DNA of 64,000 nt from Oligoflexus tunisiensis (GTDB taxonomy: Bacteria > Bdellovibrionota_B > Oligoflexia > Oligoflexales > Oligoflexaceae): NCBI RefSeq assembly GCF_001748245.1, contig NZ_BDFO01000001.1, forward strand, positions 7,306,346-7,370,345, given 5' to 3'. The stretch's first letter is position 1. Every line of letters starts with the position of its first letter. The position numbers and the translations under genes were made by a program. Below are positions 7,918-18,037 of this stretch, in pieces. The notes below the pieces were generated by a model, which searched no databases, had not been told where the DNA came from, and saw nothing but the letters and a program-made list of their open reading frames with translations.

Positions 7918-8861
7918 TTTTTATATTCCTCGTCCTGTCGCTTTTGTTTCAGGATTTCCTGAATGCGCCCCTTGGCGGCTTCAAAGCCCAGCTCGGCTTT
8001 GGGGAACTTTCTATCTAGCATAATAATGTGGAAACCATAAGTTGACTTTAAGATTCCCTGGATTTCACCGGGTGCCATATCAAAGGCCACGTCAAAGACC
8101 GAGGGCATGTCAGACTTTGCAAAGGGTCCCAGCTTCCCTCCCTCCTCCGCCTCCGGCGAAATCGAAACTTCACGGGCTATCCTCTCAAAATTGCTGCTGT
8201 TCAATCGGGCCCTGACCTTTTTGGCTTCATTCTCAGAGGGCACAACGATCTGGCGTACAATAACGCGGGCCGGCTCATGAAATTCGCTTTTGTGCGTCTG
8301 GTAATACTCCTTGAGTTCCTCGTCGGTCAGTTTGATGTTCGCGGCGATCCGCTCCTGCATGTACTGATCCAGGATATCCTTTTCACAGAGCATCGACTTC
8401 AGCTGATTTCGAGTTTTTTCATGAGCAAAGAGGTCGCCCTGAGCGCGCACGGTCGCGGTCCATTGTTCCAGACACTTCGTAAAGCGGCTGGGCTCGTTGA
8501 TCGTGAACTGCTGGTCCGAGACAATGAATTGGTAAAGGAGTTTGCGTTCGATCAGATCCGCCATGATCTTGTTGTAGAGTTCAAAAATCGGCCTTTGCGG
8601 TGGCGGAATCACACCCGTTCCACCTTCCTCGCTCGGCACGGCGTTGAGCTGTTTAATGTAGAAGTTATATTCCCACTCGATGTCCTGGTGCGTAATCAGA
8701 TAATCACCGACATAGACGGTAAAATCCAAATCCTCCAGCGTGGCGTCCTGCGTCTGGCGGCCGAGAAAAAACGTGCCCGTATGAAAGATCTTCCAGGTGT
8801 AATATCCCACCAGGAAACAGGCGATCCAGGCACCCAATATCACATACCGTTTCCTGAGCAT
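7863..8861 (-). CDS. PpiC/SurA-type parvulin isomerase, membrane-anchored
   Basis: A 332-aa protein with one N-terminal membrane segment (ILGAWIACFLVGYYTW) that looks like an uncleaved anchor. A SurA_N-like helical region follows (IMADLIERKLLYQFIV), then a parvulin domain: REIVV-like VRQIVVPSENEAKKV, EGGKLGPFAKSDMPSVF and STYGFHIIMLDRK. Likely acts on exported proteins at the outer face of the inner membrane together with the SurA-like protein encoded directly downstream. Starts 9 bp after the mfd stop. The second half is the standard parvulin fold; the first half is specific to this lineage as far as I can tell. Confidence 0.85.
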   Translation of the reverse strand: MLRKRYVILGAWIACFLVGYYTWKIFHTGTFFLGRQTQDATLEDLDFTVYVGDYLITHQDIEWEYNFYIKQLNAVPSEEGGTGVIPPPQRPIFELYNKIMADLIERKLLYQFIVSDQQFTINEPSRFTKCLEQWTATVRAQGDLFAHEKTRNQLKSMLCEKDILDQYMQERIAANIKLTDEELKEYYQTHKSEFHEPARVIVRQIVVPSENEAKKVRARLNSSNFERIAREVSISPEAEEGGKLGPFAKSDMPSVFDVAFDMAPGEIQGILKSTYGFHIIMLDRKFPKAELGFEAAKGRIQEILKQKRQDEEYKKWVEMALNTIPIKSSRAL

Positions 8862-8870
8862 GGGAACTCC

Positions 8871-11800
8871 TTATGCATCCAGGGTCAAAGGCAGCAGAAC
8901 TTCGATCAGCCGCTGCAGGCTCACCCCTTGGGGAACCTGGCGGAGGTGAATCATCAGACGGAAATCGGCCGTGAGGCTGAGCATCGCGGCCTGTTTCTGC
9001 ACGGCATCAGTTAAACGGCCGATATGATTTTCCTTAAGCTGGGCAAATCGCAATTCGTAAAGCCCCTCGCGCAGCTGCTGAAGCTGCTGCACACGCAGCT
9101 TGCGCAGGATGACTTTCAAGGCGGCCACCTGGAAAAGTCCCAGCGCCTCAGGCGGTGGAACTCCAAAGCGATCACGGGACTGCTGCACCAGGGTCTCGAC
9201 TTCCGCCACATCCCGGGCACTGAAGAGTGTCTTGTAAAGCCAAAGGCGCTGTTTCTCTTCGGCGACATAAGAGGCGGGCAGCGAGGCGGAAACCGGCAGT
9301 TTGATTTCCGGATCGATTTCGGGCTCGATCTCCCGGCCGCGCAGGGAATCCATTTCTTTTTCCAGCAATTCCATATACATATCAAAGCCAACATCCGCGA
9401 TATGACCGGACTGCTCGCCGCCGAGGAGATTGCCCGTGCCTCGCAGCTCCATATCGTAGCTGGCGATTTGAAAACCCACGCCAAGCTCCTGATGAGCGGC
9501 AAGGATTTCCAAACGCCGCCGCGCATCGTCACGATCCGCCAGCGCGCCTTTGGTCAGAAACCAGGCATAGGACTGACGGCTTGAACGCCCCACCCGACCG
9601 CGCATTTGATAAAGCTGGGCCAGCCCAAATTTATCGGCGTTGTTGATGATGATGGTGTTGACGTTGGGCATATCGATTCCGGATTCAATAATGGTCGTGC
9701 AAAGCAGGACCTTATACTTCTGCTGAATGAAATCTATTATAACCGATTCGACGTTGTTTTCCTGCATCTGGCCATGGGCGATCGCAATACTCACGCCGGG
9801 CAACAGTTTTTCCAGGAAATTTTTCACTTCACCGATATCCTGCACCCGGTTGTGCACGAAAAAGACCTGACCGCCGCGGGAGATCTCCTGCTCGATGGCC
9901 TTTTGAATGAGTTCCTCTTCAAATTGGGCGACATAGGTGCGAATCGCCAGACGCTCGGTCGGGGGCGTGGCGATGACGGAAATATCCCGGATGCCCAGCA
10001 GCGACATGTGCAGCGACCGGGGAATCGGGGTGGCGGTCAAAGTCAGGACATCGCAGGACGCCTTGATCTGCTTGATGGCCTCCTTGTGACCCACTCCAAA
10101 GCGCTGCTCTTCATCCACCACGAGCAGCCCGAGGCGACTGGGTTTGACGTCCTTCGAAAGCAGGCGATGGGTTCCAATCAGAATATCAAGGCGTCCCTCG
10201 TTGAAGGCCGCCAGCGTCTGGCGCATTTGGGAGGCAGGCACAAAGCGATTGGCCACGCCCACTTCAATGCCATAGTTCTTGCAGCGGGATTTAAAGGTTT
10301 CGAAATGCTGATAGCTGAGCAGCGTGGTCGGCGCGAGCACCATGACCTGTCCACCATCCAGAGCCACGCGCATGGCCGCACGCAGGGCCACTTCCGTTTT
10401 ACCAAAACCCACATCGCCGCAGACAAGGCGATCCATCGGCTGCTCGGAGGAAAGATCCGCATTGACCTCATCGATGGCCTTCTGCTGATCCGAGGTCTCC
10501 ACATAAGGGAAGTCCGCCTCAAACTGATAGTACGTATCCGAAGGCGGACTGAAGGGATCACGCCGTTCGAGTTTGCGTTGGGCATAGATGCGGAGCAATT
10601 GATCCGCCATATCCCGGATCGCTTTGCGGGCCTTGGCCTTGCGCTTTTGCCAGCCGGAGGACTGCAGCTTGTCCACCGCAGGCTGAAGCTCTTCATCGAT
10701 TTTGCTCGCATAGCGTTGCAGAAGATTCAGGCGATGGACGGGCAGATACAGGCGATCCTGGTCGGCGTATTCAAGGATCAGAAAATCCGTCTTGACCCCG
10801 GCGACCTCCATCGTGCGCATGCCGATATACCGGCCGATCCCGTGATCGACGTGAACGACGAGGCTGCCGGGTTCGATGTCATTGAATGATTTGAAAGGGT
10901 TGGCTGCCGACTTGGGCTTGCGCTTGGCGACCTGGTAGGTCTCACTGAAGATCTGATGTTCGGGCAGAATCAGAAGACCCTCACGTTCCTCCCAGAACAT
11001 CTGCGGGATGTTGCCAATCGCGATCGCAATGGGATGCTTCCAGGCAGCCCGGACACCCTCCACGCCTTTCTCAGTGAGGATGGAAAAGGCGATATGATGA
11101 TGCTGCAGAACGCTCTTCATCCGCAGGATATGCTCCTCCTGCCGAACCAGAATCAGACAGCGTCGGGCGGTGTTGGAAAAATCCTCGAGCCGCTCCATCC
11201 AGAAATTCACGCTGGCCTTTTCGGTGGCAGCGGGTGGAACCAGATCATGGGGAAGCAGACTGCTGAGGCGCCAGACCTCGGCCCCTTCACTGGCGATCGC
11301 ATGCCCCCACTCCACAGTGGACGGTGCCTTCTGCAGTTTCGCCTGAAAAGCCTCCACCGGCAGGAAATGTTCCTTTGGATCCATGGAAGGCCGTCTGGCC
11401 AGACGGTCGTCGGCATAGTCGGCCTGAATCTTTTGCATGAACTGCAGGAATCTCTCCTGGCAGACATCCAGCGGGTCCACGAAAACCAGGCGATCCTGCG
11501 CCTCCATGAAATCCAGAAGGCAGGCACCCCTTCGTTCGCGGAAAAGCGGAAGAAAGAGAGGAATTTCGCCGATCGCATGCCCGGCGGCGAAGGCATCGAC
11601 CAGGCCCTGGCGATCCGATGTATGCAGCTCCTGATCGAGCAGGGCCTCATAAAGCTTCTGGGCGTCCGCTGACCGACGCTCGCGCGGCAGGACCTCCTCC
11701 CACACTGGAGCGAGCCAAAATCCCTCACAATGATCGAGGGAGAGCTGCGTCTCGGCCGCGAAACGTCGGATGCTGATCAGGGTGTCCGCCATGAACTCAA

Positions 11801-12407
11801 GGCGCATGGGCCCTTCCGCAGCCGGACTGAAGACATCCAGAAGGCCCCCACGCACTGCGTACTGACCGGCTTCTTCGACTTGCGCAACCTGCCGATAACC
11901 TTGCTCCTGCAGCCGTTCGAGTATGGCATCGACATCATATTCCTGCTCCTTTTCAAGATGGAGCAGCGCCTCACCGAGGCGCGCCGGATCACAGGTTTCC
12001 TGCACCAGCCCGGCGAACGAAACCAGGCAAAGGCGCAGGCGCTGCCTTGTGGATTTGAGTCCACAGAGTACACGCATACGTTGGTTCCGGAGGTCGCTTT
12101 GGTTGGCATGACGCTGAAGTCCCCAAAGCGAAAGGGCCTGAAGACTGGGAATATCGTCCTCAAGATTGCAGTTCACCCGCAGAAGTTCCTGCCACTCATG
12201 CAGGCGCTTGGGATCCGCCACGACCAGAATCAGGCACGCCGCGTCGCCTGTTTCTGAAAACTGGTAGTGATGGGCCAGGGCCGAAGCCAGCCAGCTCTTT
12301 TGCCCTTCCTGCAAACCCATGATCTGCAGCTTTTTTCGCAGCTGATCCGGGGCCACGAGGCTGTCGTAAAGACTTGATATACTCGAATGCTCTTGCACCT
12401 GATTCAC
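8871..12407 (-). CDS. mfd: Transcription-repair coupling factor Mfd
   Basis: Removes RNA polymerase stalled at DNA lesions and recruits UvrA. At about 1178 aa it has the family's full length and order: a UvrB-homology N-terminal region (GLLDVFSPAAEGPMRLEF), the RNA-polymerase-interacting domain (GSLVVHVDHGIGRYIGM), and a RecG-like translocase. The translocase has Walker A CGDVGFGKTEV (around residue 663), DEEQRFGVGHKE, TATPIPRSLHMSL and QMRGRVGRSS motifs, then the TRCF C-terminal domain. The open frame begins with GTG at 12407; GTG at 12398 has AAGGTG about 8 bp before it and may be the true start. Heads the minus-strand mfd-ppiC-surA-like unit. Confidence 0.97.
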   Translation of the reverse strand: MNQVQEHSSISSLYDSLVAPDQLRKKLQIMGLQEGQKSWLASALAHHYQFSETGDAACLILVVADPKRLHEWQELLRVNCNLEDDIPSLQALSLWGLQRHANQSDLRNQRMRVLCGLKSTRQRLRLCLVSFAGLVQETCDPARLGEALLHLEKEQEYDVDAILERLQEQGYRQVAQVEEAGQYAVRGGLLDVFSPAAEGPMRLEFMADTLISIRRFAAETQLSLDHCEGFWLAPVWEEVLPRERRSADAQKLYEALLDQELHTSDRQGLVDAFAAGHAIGEIPLFLPLFRERRGACLLDFMEAQDRLVFVDPLDVCQERFLQFMQKIQADYADDRLARRPSMDPKEHFLPVEAFQAKLQKAPSTVEWGHAIASEGAEVWRLSSLLPHDLVPPAATEKASVNFWMERLEDFSNTARRCLILVRQEEHILRMKSVLQHHHIAFSILTEKGVEGVRAAWKHPIAIAIGNIPQMFWEEREGLLILPEHQIFSETYQVAKRKPKSAANPFKSFNDIEPGSLVVHVDHGIGRYIGMRTMEVAGVKTDFLILEYADQDRLYLPVHRLNLLQRYASKIDEELQPAVDKLQSSGWQKRKAKARKAIRDMADQLLRIYAQRKLERRDPFSPPSDTYYQFEADFPYVETSDQQKAIDEVNADLSSEQPMDRLVCGDVGFGKTEVALRAAMRVALDGGQVMVLAPTTLLSYQHFETFKSRCKNYGIEVGVANRFVPASQMRQTLAAFNEGRLDILIGTHRLLSKDVKPSRLGLLVVDEEQRFGVGHKEAIKQIKASCDVLTLTATPIPRSLHMSLLGIRDISVIATPPTERLAIRTYVAQFEEELIQKAIEQEISRGGQVFFVHNRVQDIGEVKNFLEKLLPGVSIAIAHGQMQENNVESVIIDFIQQKYKVLLCTTIIESGIDMPNVNTIIINNADKFGLAQLYQMRGRVGRSSRQSYAWFLTKGALADRDDARRRLEILAAHQELGVGFQIASYDMELRGTGNLLGGEQSGHIADVGFDMYMELLEKEMDSLRGREIEPEIDPEIKLPVSASLPASYVAEEKQRLWLYKTLFSARDVAEVETLVQQSRDRFGVPPPEALGLFQVAALKVILRKLRVQQLQQLREGLYELRFAQLKENHIGRLTDAVQKQAAMLSLTADFRLMIHLRQVPQGVSLQRLIEVLLPLTLDA

Positions 12408-12547
12408 ACCTTGTCGTGCGTTCCTTGGAAAAAACCCTGAGCGCTCCAGCTCCGAAGCTTGAGGCTCCTCCGGAAATACTATAGAAGTCTAAACTGGAAA
12501 TTTCACCCTCCGCGTATCGCACAGTGTGCTATCCCTATGAGGACACG

Positions 12548-15500
12548 ATGGAAACTAAAGGCAAGGTCATAGCGAACAAACGTCTACTGGTTGCCAACCG
12601 GGGCGAGATTGCCATCCGCATCTTTCGCGCCGCCACCGAACTCAACATGCGAACCGTGGCTCTTTACAGCCATGAGGATCGCTTTTCCGTCCATCGCTTC
12701 AAGGCCGACGAGGCCTATAAGGTCGGTAAAAAAGGGGACCCGCTGGGTGCATACTTGAATTGGCAGGAAATCATCGAACTCGCTGTTGAAAAAAACATCG
12801 ACTTCATTCACCCGGGCTATGGGTTTTTATCGGAAAATGCCGATTTCGCCAAGGCCTGTACGGACAAGGGCATACTCTTCTGCGGGCCATCGGCCCACGT
12901 TCTCAATCTTTTTGGCGATAAGCTGGCGGCCAAGCAGGTCGCCAGGGAATCCGGTGTAGCTGTCATCCCCGGCACCGATCGGCCTGTGGAAACTTTGGAC
13001 GAGGCGCGCCGGCTCTGTATTGAAATCGGTTATCCGGTGACCCTCAAAGCCCTCTCCGGTGGTGGCGGCAAAGGCATCCGCGCGGTAAAAAATGAGGAAG
13101 AGCTGGTCGAGGCCTTTCAACGGGCGCGTTCGGAGGCGATGAGTTCCTTCGGTCGCTCCGAGATTTATATTGAAAAGAATGTCCAGCACGCCAAGCACAT
13201 CGAGGTGCAGATCGCTGGGGATCGCACCGGTCAGCTCATTCACCTCTATGAGCGTGACTGCTCCGTCCAAAGACGCCACCAGAAAGTTGTGGAAGTCGCG
13301 CCGGCCCTCGGCATCAGCAGCAAAACCAGGGAAGCCCTTCTGCAGGACGCTGTGAAAATCGGCCAGCATGTGAACTACGTGGGTGTGGGCACGGTGGAAT
13401 TTCTGGTGGGTGAGGATGGTCAGCACTACTTCCTGGAAGTGAATCCGCGCATTCAGGTGGAGCACACCGTCACGGAAATGATCACCGGCGTGGACCTTCT
13501 GCAGATGTCGATCATGCTGCCGGCCGGCCGCAAGTTCAGCCACCCGACGATGGGCATCCGTTCGCAGGAGGATGTGAAAAAACGCGGGGTGGCGATCCAG
13601 TGTCGCGTGACCTCGGAAAACCCTTCGAAAAATTTTGCGCCTGATACCGGCGTGATCCTCGCCTATCGCCCGGCGCAGGGTTTCGGGATTCGTCTGGATG
13701 AAGGCTTTGGAAACTCAGGCGCGATCGTGACACCCTATTACGATTCACTGCTCGTCAAGGTCACCGCTCACAGCGTGGATCTTTATGGAGCCGTGCAAAA
13801 AATGATTCGCGCCCTGAATGAATTCCGGATCCGCGGTGTGAAGCATAATATCCCACTGCTCCTGAACATCGTATCCCATCCGAAATTCGGCAAAGGTGCC
13901 ATCGACACGAGTTTCCTCGAACAGCATACCGAGGTTTTCGACATCAAGCAGCCGCGTGACCGCGCGACCAAGATTCTCAAATACATTGCGAATGTCACGG
14001 TCAACAATCCACATAAGCTGCATTCCAAGGTCAACCATCGGGAGCCGGACTGCTACAAGCTGGAAGCCAAAAGCCTTCCCGTCCAGAACATAGTGACCGC
14101 CAAGCAGATCTATGATCAAAAAGGAGTGAAGGGCCTGCAGTCATGGATCAAGGAGCAAAAAAGGCTGCTGATCACCGACACCACCATGCGGGATGCGCAT
14201 CAGTCGCTCTTTGCCACCCGGCTGCGCAATCATGATATTTTCCAGTCCACCGCCTTTTACGCCAAGGCCACGCCGGGCTTTTTCTCGCTCGAATGCTGGG
14301 GCGGCGCGACCTTTGATACCTGCATGCGGTTTTTGAAAGAGGATCCCTGGGAACGCCTGGCTCATCTTCGCGAGGAAATTCCCAACATCCTTTTGCAGAT
14401 GCTTCTGCGTGGGGATAACGCGGTCGGCTACACCAACTATCCGGAGTGGGTGATCCGTGACTTCATTCGCCTGACCAAAGACGCCGGTCTGGATCTTTTC
14501 CGGATCTTCGACTGTCTCAACAATCCCGAGCAGATGGCCGTGGCCATGGACGAGGTGAAAAAGCGTGGCGCCATCGCCGAGGCCTGTATTTGCTATACGG
14601 GAAATATCTTGGATCCCGGCAATACCAAATATACGATCCCTTACTATGTGAACATTGCCAAGCAGCTTGAAAAGATGGGCGCGGATATCCTTTGTATCAA
14701 GGACATGGCCGGCCTTCTGCGTCCGCGCGCAGCCACGCTTTTGATTCAGGCTCTGAAGGACAATATCAGCATCCCCATCCATCTGCATACGCATGCCACC
14801 TCAGGCAGTTCCGAAGCCATGCTCCTGGCCGCGGCTGCGGCCGGCTGCGATATCGTCGACGGTGCCATCAGTTCGATGTCCGGCCTCACCTCCCAGCCGA
14901 GTATCAACGCCATCGTCGCGAGTCTGGAGGGCACCGAACGGGCCCCTGATCTGTCCATCAAACACCTCGACGAACTGAGCCGCTTTTGGGAGGCCGTGCG
15001 CGCTCAGTATCATGCCTTTGATCCGGGCATCAAGGCGACCTCAACCGATGTCTACGAACATGAAATCCCAGGCGGTCAGTACAGCAACCTCTATGATCAG
15101 GCGCAGAAGGTGGGTGTCAAGGCCACCGAATTCTACGAACTGACCCGCCGCTATCAGGAAGTCAACGCGCTCTTTGGCAATATCGTGAAGGTAACTCCTT
15201 CATCGAAAGTTGTCGGTGATATGGCCCTGCTTCTCCAGAAACATGGCATGTCCGGGCCGGAATTCATGGAAAGAAAGCCGGCGCTCGATTATCCGGATTC
15301 CGTCATCAGCTTCTTTAAAGGCCACATGGGTGTTCCTTTCGGTGGCTTCAATGAAGAGCTGCGGGCCATGATCCTCGGCCCCAATCCACCCGCTCCAGAA
15401 AAACCACCGGTCGCGGCCGATGACAGCTTTGACAAGGCCCGGGCGGAACTCACCCAGCTCCTGGAGACCGCGCCGCATGATCGCGATGTGCTGTCCTATC

Positions 15501-16009
15501 GCCTTTATCCCAAGGTCTTTAAGGAATATCTCGCCGAGATTCGGGATTATGGGGATGTTGCCGGTCTGCCCACTGATGTCTTCTTCTATGGGTTGCCGCC
15601 CAACCGTGAGGTGGAGGTGGAAATTGAACCTGGGAAAACTCTGATCATCAGCATCTCGGGTGTCACCGAACCGGACAAGGACGGCGTGCGCCGGGTCTTC
15701 TTCCAATTGAATGGGTATCCACGGACCCTTGAGGTTCTCGATGAGGCCGTGGCCGCGCCCGGGAAAAATCGTCCCAAGGCGGATCTGATGAATGCTCTTC
15801 ATATCGGGGCGCCGATGCCAGGGAAGATTCTGGAAGTGCGGGTCACTCCGGGCCAGAGCGTGGAAAAATCCCAGGTCGTGATCGTCACTGAATCGATGAA
15901 GATGGAATATGCCATCAGCGCCAAGGTCGGGGGAAAAATCAAAGCCGTGCTGGCCGCCAAGGGCGAGCTGGTGGAGGAAGGCGACCTTCTGATCGAGCTT
16001 GAGGGTTGA
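12548..16009 (+). CDS. pyc: Pyruvate carboxylase
   Basis: ATP- and biotin-dependent carboxylation of pyruvate to oxaloacetate, refilling the TCA cycle. Full-length single-chain form, 1153 aa. An N-terminal biotin carboxylase domain (LLVANRGEIAIRIF; ALSGGGGKGIRAV; FLEVNPRIQVEHTVTE) precedes a carboxyltransferase barrel beginning near residue 540 (ITDTTMRDAHQSLFATR, LFRIFDCLNN). A PYC/OADA domain and a C-terminal biotinyl domain follow, with K1118 in ESMKMEY. The ATG at 12548 is preceded by TGAGGA; an in-frame GTG at 12524 would add 8 residues and looks unnecessary. The stop is only 3 bp from the convergent lgt stop. With malate synthase in the same window this suggests strong anaplerotic capacity. 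Confidence 0.97.
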   Translation: METKGKVIANKRLLVANRGEIAIRIFRAATELNMRTVALYSHEDRFSVHRFKADEAYKVGKKGDPLGAYLNWQEIIELAVEKNIDFIHPGYGFLSENADFAKACTDKGILFCGPSAHVLNLFGDKLAAKQVARESGVAVIPGTDRPVETLDEARRLCIEIGYPVTLKALSGGGGKGIRAVKNEEELVEAFQRARSEAMSSFGRSEIYIEKNVQHAKHIEVQIAGDRTGQLIHLYERDCSVQRRHQKVVEVAPALGISSKTREALLQDAVKIGQHVNYVGVGTVEFLVGEDGQHYFLEVNPRIQVEHTVTEMITGVDLLQMSIMLPAGRKFSHPTMGIRSQEDVKKRGVAIQCRVTSENPSKNFAPDTGVILAYRPAQGFGIRLDEGFGNSGAIVTPYYDSLLVKVTAHSVDLYGAVQKMIRALNEFRIRGVKHNIPLLLNIVSHPKFGKGAIDTSFLEQHTEVFDIKQPRDRATKILKYIANVTVNNPHKLHSKVNHREPDCYKLEAKSLPVQNIVTAKQIYDQKGVKGLQSWIKEQKRLLITDTTMRDAHQSLFATRLRNHDIFQSTAFYAKATPGFFSLECWGGATFDTCMRFLKEDPWERLAHLREEIPNILLQMLLRGDNAVGYTNYPEWVIRDFIRLTKDAGLDLFRIFDCLNNPEQMAVAMDEVKKRGAIAEACICYTGNILDPGNTKYTIPYYVNIAKQLEKMGADILCIKDMAGLLRPRAATLLIQALKDNISIPIHLHTHATSGSSEAMLLAAAAAGCDIVDGAISSMSGLTSQPSINAIVASLEGTERAPDLSIKHLDELSRFWEAVRAQYHAFDPGIKATSTDVYEHEIPGGQYSNLYDQAQKVGVKATEFYELTRRYQEVNALFGNIVKVTPSSKVVGDMALLLQKHGMSGPEFMERKPALDYPDSVISFFKGHMGVPFGGFNEELRAMILGPNPPAPEKPPVAADDSFDKARAELTQLLETAPHDRDVLSYRLYPKVFKEYLAEIRDYGDVAGLPTDVFFYGLPPNREVEVEIEPGKTLIISISGVTEPDKDGVRRVFFQLNGYPRTLEVLDEAVAAPGKNRPKADLMNALHIGAPMPGKILEVRVTPGQSVEKSQVVIVTESMKMEYAISAKVGGKIKAVLAAKGELVEEGDLLIELEG

Positions 16010-16012
16010 GCC

Positions 16013-16777
16013 TTATTCCGGCTCCGGCCGCATGATAAGAGTGAAGATAAAAAAGCCGGCCCAGACCAGGATCACCGCGATGCTGATCATCTGGGCTGGC
16101 GACAGCAGTTCGGAAAAGAAATGACCACGGTCATCACCGCGGTAGAACTCCAGAACAAAGCGGGTGATGGCATAACCCACGATCCCGATCGTTCCGATTT
16201 CTCCCGGTCGCCGTTTCAAAAGCGTTCGCTTCGACCAGCCGTAACAAGCAATCGAAAGACAGACCGCACTCTCCATGAGCTGCACCGGATAGCGGTAGAG
16301 GTTATCATCGAGGTTCGGAAACTTCACGGCCCAGAACGGGATCTGCGTCTGATCCAGGAGCGGTCGCCCATAGTCATCACCATTCAAAAAGCAGCCGATC
16401 CGTCCCACGGCTATGCCCAGAAGCAGAGAGGGCAGAGCCAGATCCGCAAGGCGGAGGACGGATAGTTTTTTCCATTGGGCATAGAGAATTGAGGTCAGGG
16501 ATGCCAGGAGAATGCCTCCATAGAGGGTCATGCTGCCGAGTTCAAAGAAACTGTTAAAACTTTCCCCTTCCACAAGAATGGAAAGCCCGCGGGCCCCGAT
16601 GTATCCGCTGATATAGGCGATCAAAAAGAGGGAATCCACCGCCCGCGCCGGTCCTTCAGGCCACGCCAGAGGCCGCCAGAGACCGAGCGTCCACCAGCCC
16701 AGCAAGGCCGCCAGCACGAAGAATACGTGCCAGCTCGGGACAACAAAGTTTCCCCATTGAAAAAGTATTGGATACAT
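16013..16777 (-). CDS. lgt: Prolipoprotein diacylglyceryl transferase
   Basis: Transfers diacylglyceryl from phosphatidylglycerol to the lipobox Cys of prolipoproteins in the inner membrane. It is 254 aa with about seven membrane segments and the family landmarks HVFFVLAALLGWW near the start, GSMTLYGGILLA, the signature-like GRIGCFLNGDDYG, YPVQLMES, and RFVLEFYRGDDRG near the end. Starts 18 bp downstream of the preceding membrane protein gene, with GGGGG before the ATG. It is the last gene of a four-gene minus-strand unit. The many lipoproteins in this window would be its substrates. Confidence 0.95.
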   Translation of the reverse strand: MYPILFQWGNFVVPSWHVFFVLAALLGWWTLGLWRPLAWPEGPARAVDSLFLIAYISGYIGARGLSILVEGESFNSFFELGSMTLYGGILLASLTSILYAQWKKLSVLRLADLALPSLLLGIAVGRIGCFLNGDDYGRPLLDQTQIPFWAVKFPNLDDNLYRYPVQLMESAVCLSIACYGWSKRTLLKRRPGEIGTIGIVGYAITRFVLEFYRGDDRGHFFSELLSPAQMISIAVILVWAGFFIFTLIMRPEPE

Positions 16778-16795
16778 GACGAGCCCCCATCCGTC

Positions 16796-17884
16796 TCAGG
16801 ATCCTTGATTCTGTTGTTTCCAGCCTGCAATGCCCAGCTGCTGCAGGGAAGCGGATGCGGATCCCAGCGCCAGAAGAAGCAGCAAAAGACTGATCATCCA
16901 TCTTTGCTGCATGGCAGCGAGCGTGGCAAATCCCAGACAAACCGCGATGTTCCACAGCATCCAAAGACGCATACGGCCGAGCCAGCCGGGAATCGCACAC
17001 GGAGAATCACGGTCCGTCCATAATAACACATGGTTCTCCGATAAAGGCACGCGGGGCCAGCCCTGATAGAGCCGCCCCAGAACCAAAAATCCCAGGATGG
17101 TCACGCTCCAGGTGCCGAGTGTCTGAGTCACATTCATGCCCATGAAGGGATCCATGAAAAGAAAATGCAGAAGCGGTGGCAGAAAGAGCAGAGTTCCCAT
17201 GTAACTGAGCGTTCGCTGCACGCTGGCCTGAACCCCCGCCACCAGCTGCGCCATCAGGCAACCAAACAAAAGCACCGCAATGAGAAGTTCCTGATTGAAA
17301 GGACTCAATCCTCCCAGGATGGAGGGCATCAGCTGCCAGGCGGAAAAAGCCATGGCCCAGCGCATCTGAAGAGCCCAGCGCCGATGATCCTCGGGACGCA
17401 CGACATCCATAAGATCAATGATGCCTTGCTGAAAGGGCGGCAGACCGAATTTTAAACAAAGGCCCATCAGAAATAAAAATCCGGCCAGCACCGGCCGGAT
17501 CCGATCGAGCTCAACCGACGGCAAGGGATAAAAAAGATTTTCCACAATGGGAAGCACACCGGAAAGAGCCACGGCCGTTCCAATGAGGAGCCAGCTCAAA
17601 AACCAGCTCATGCTGACCTTGATCCAGGCCTCACGCAGGACCTCGCTGGGCTTGCGCCAGAGCAAATCAAACATCATAATGAGGACCAGAACCTCGGTTC
17701 CGACCCAGGCGGCCAGCGGTTCGTTGAAAATAATCGTCAGAATCCACGGCAAAAGAAAAAGCGTATCAATCAGCATGAGCCAGACGCCGCGTTTGGAGGA
17801 AGGCTCCGCAGCATAAGGATTGAAACCTGGCACCGCCACCAGCCACAGCAGCACAATCGGATAAAACCAGTTGGGAAGGCTCAT
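16796..17884 (-). CDS. Multi-pass membrane protein resembling NuoN/MrpD antiporter-like subunits
   Basis: A 362-aa, very hydrophobic protein with roughly ten predicted membrane segments. Two segments resemble the proton-translocating NuoN/L/M family: LCLKFGLPPFQQGIIDLMD, comparable to the K-x-x-x-x-P-F helix of NuoN that carries a key Lys, and VQASVQRTLSYMGTLLFL, comparable to the Q-x-x-x-K-R-x-L-A-Y-S-S motif. The second conserved Lys of that family is not evident in the helix that follows, and the protein is shorter than NuoN (about 480 aa). I read it as a diverged or degenerate relative, not a working complex I subunit. Its ATG overlaps the stop of the 51-aa gene (ATGA). Confidence 0.55.
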   Translation of the reverse strand: MSLPNWFYPIVLLWLVAVPGFNPYAAEPSSKRGVWLMLIDTLFLLPWILTIIFNEPLAAWVGTEVLVLIMMFDLLWRKPSEVLREAWIKVSMSWFLSWLLIGTAVALSGVLPIVENLFYPLPSVELDRIRPVLAGFLFLMGLCLKFGLPPFQQGIIDLMDVVRPEDHRRWALQMRWAMAFSAWQLMPSILGGLSPFNQELLIAVLLFGCLMAQLVAGVQASVQRTLSYMGTLLFLPPLLHFLFMDPFMGMNVTQTLGTWSVTILGFLVLGRLYQGWPRVPLSENHVLLWTDRDSPCAIPGWLGRMRLWMLWNIAVCLGFATLAAMQQRWMISLLLLLLALGSASASLQQLGIAGWKQQNQGS

Positions 17885-18036
17885 GACGGGGCCCCCGCCG
17901 CTTGCATGGAATAACCGATTGCAGTCAGAAGCAGCAGGGCCACAAGAACGAAGCGGATCTGTCTCGCGGGATCACCCGTCATCTTCGTGCTCAAAATCGA
18001 GCCGATCACCTGAAGCGCTTGCAGGATCCCTTTCAT
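17881..18036 (-). CDS. Small membrane protein, 51 aa, unknown function
   Basis: A 51-codon frame lies between the 87-aa and the NuoN-like genes: its ATG is 1 bp past the upstream stop (TGATATG) and its TGA overlaps the next ATG. This translational coupling is the main evidence that it is real. The sequence begins MKGILQALQVIGSILSTK and has one membrane segment (FVLVALLLLTAIGYSM). Not recognised as any family. Confidence 0.6.
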   Translation of the reverse strand: MKGILQALQVIGSILSTKMTGDPARQIRFVLVALLLLTAIGYSMQAAGAPS

Positions 18037-18037
18037 A

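Noticed and set aside
9606..10889. Plus-strand open frame of 427 codons opposite mfd
   Set aside because: Antisense shadow in a GC-rich gene; mfd helicase motifs occupy the other strand.
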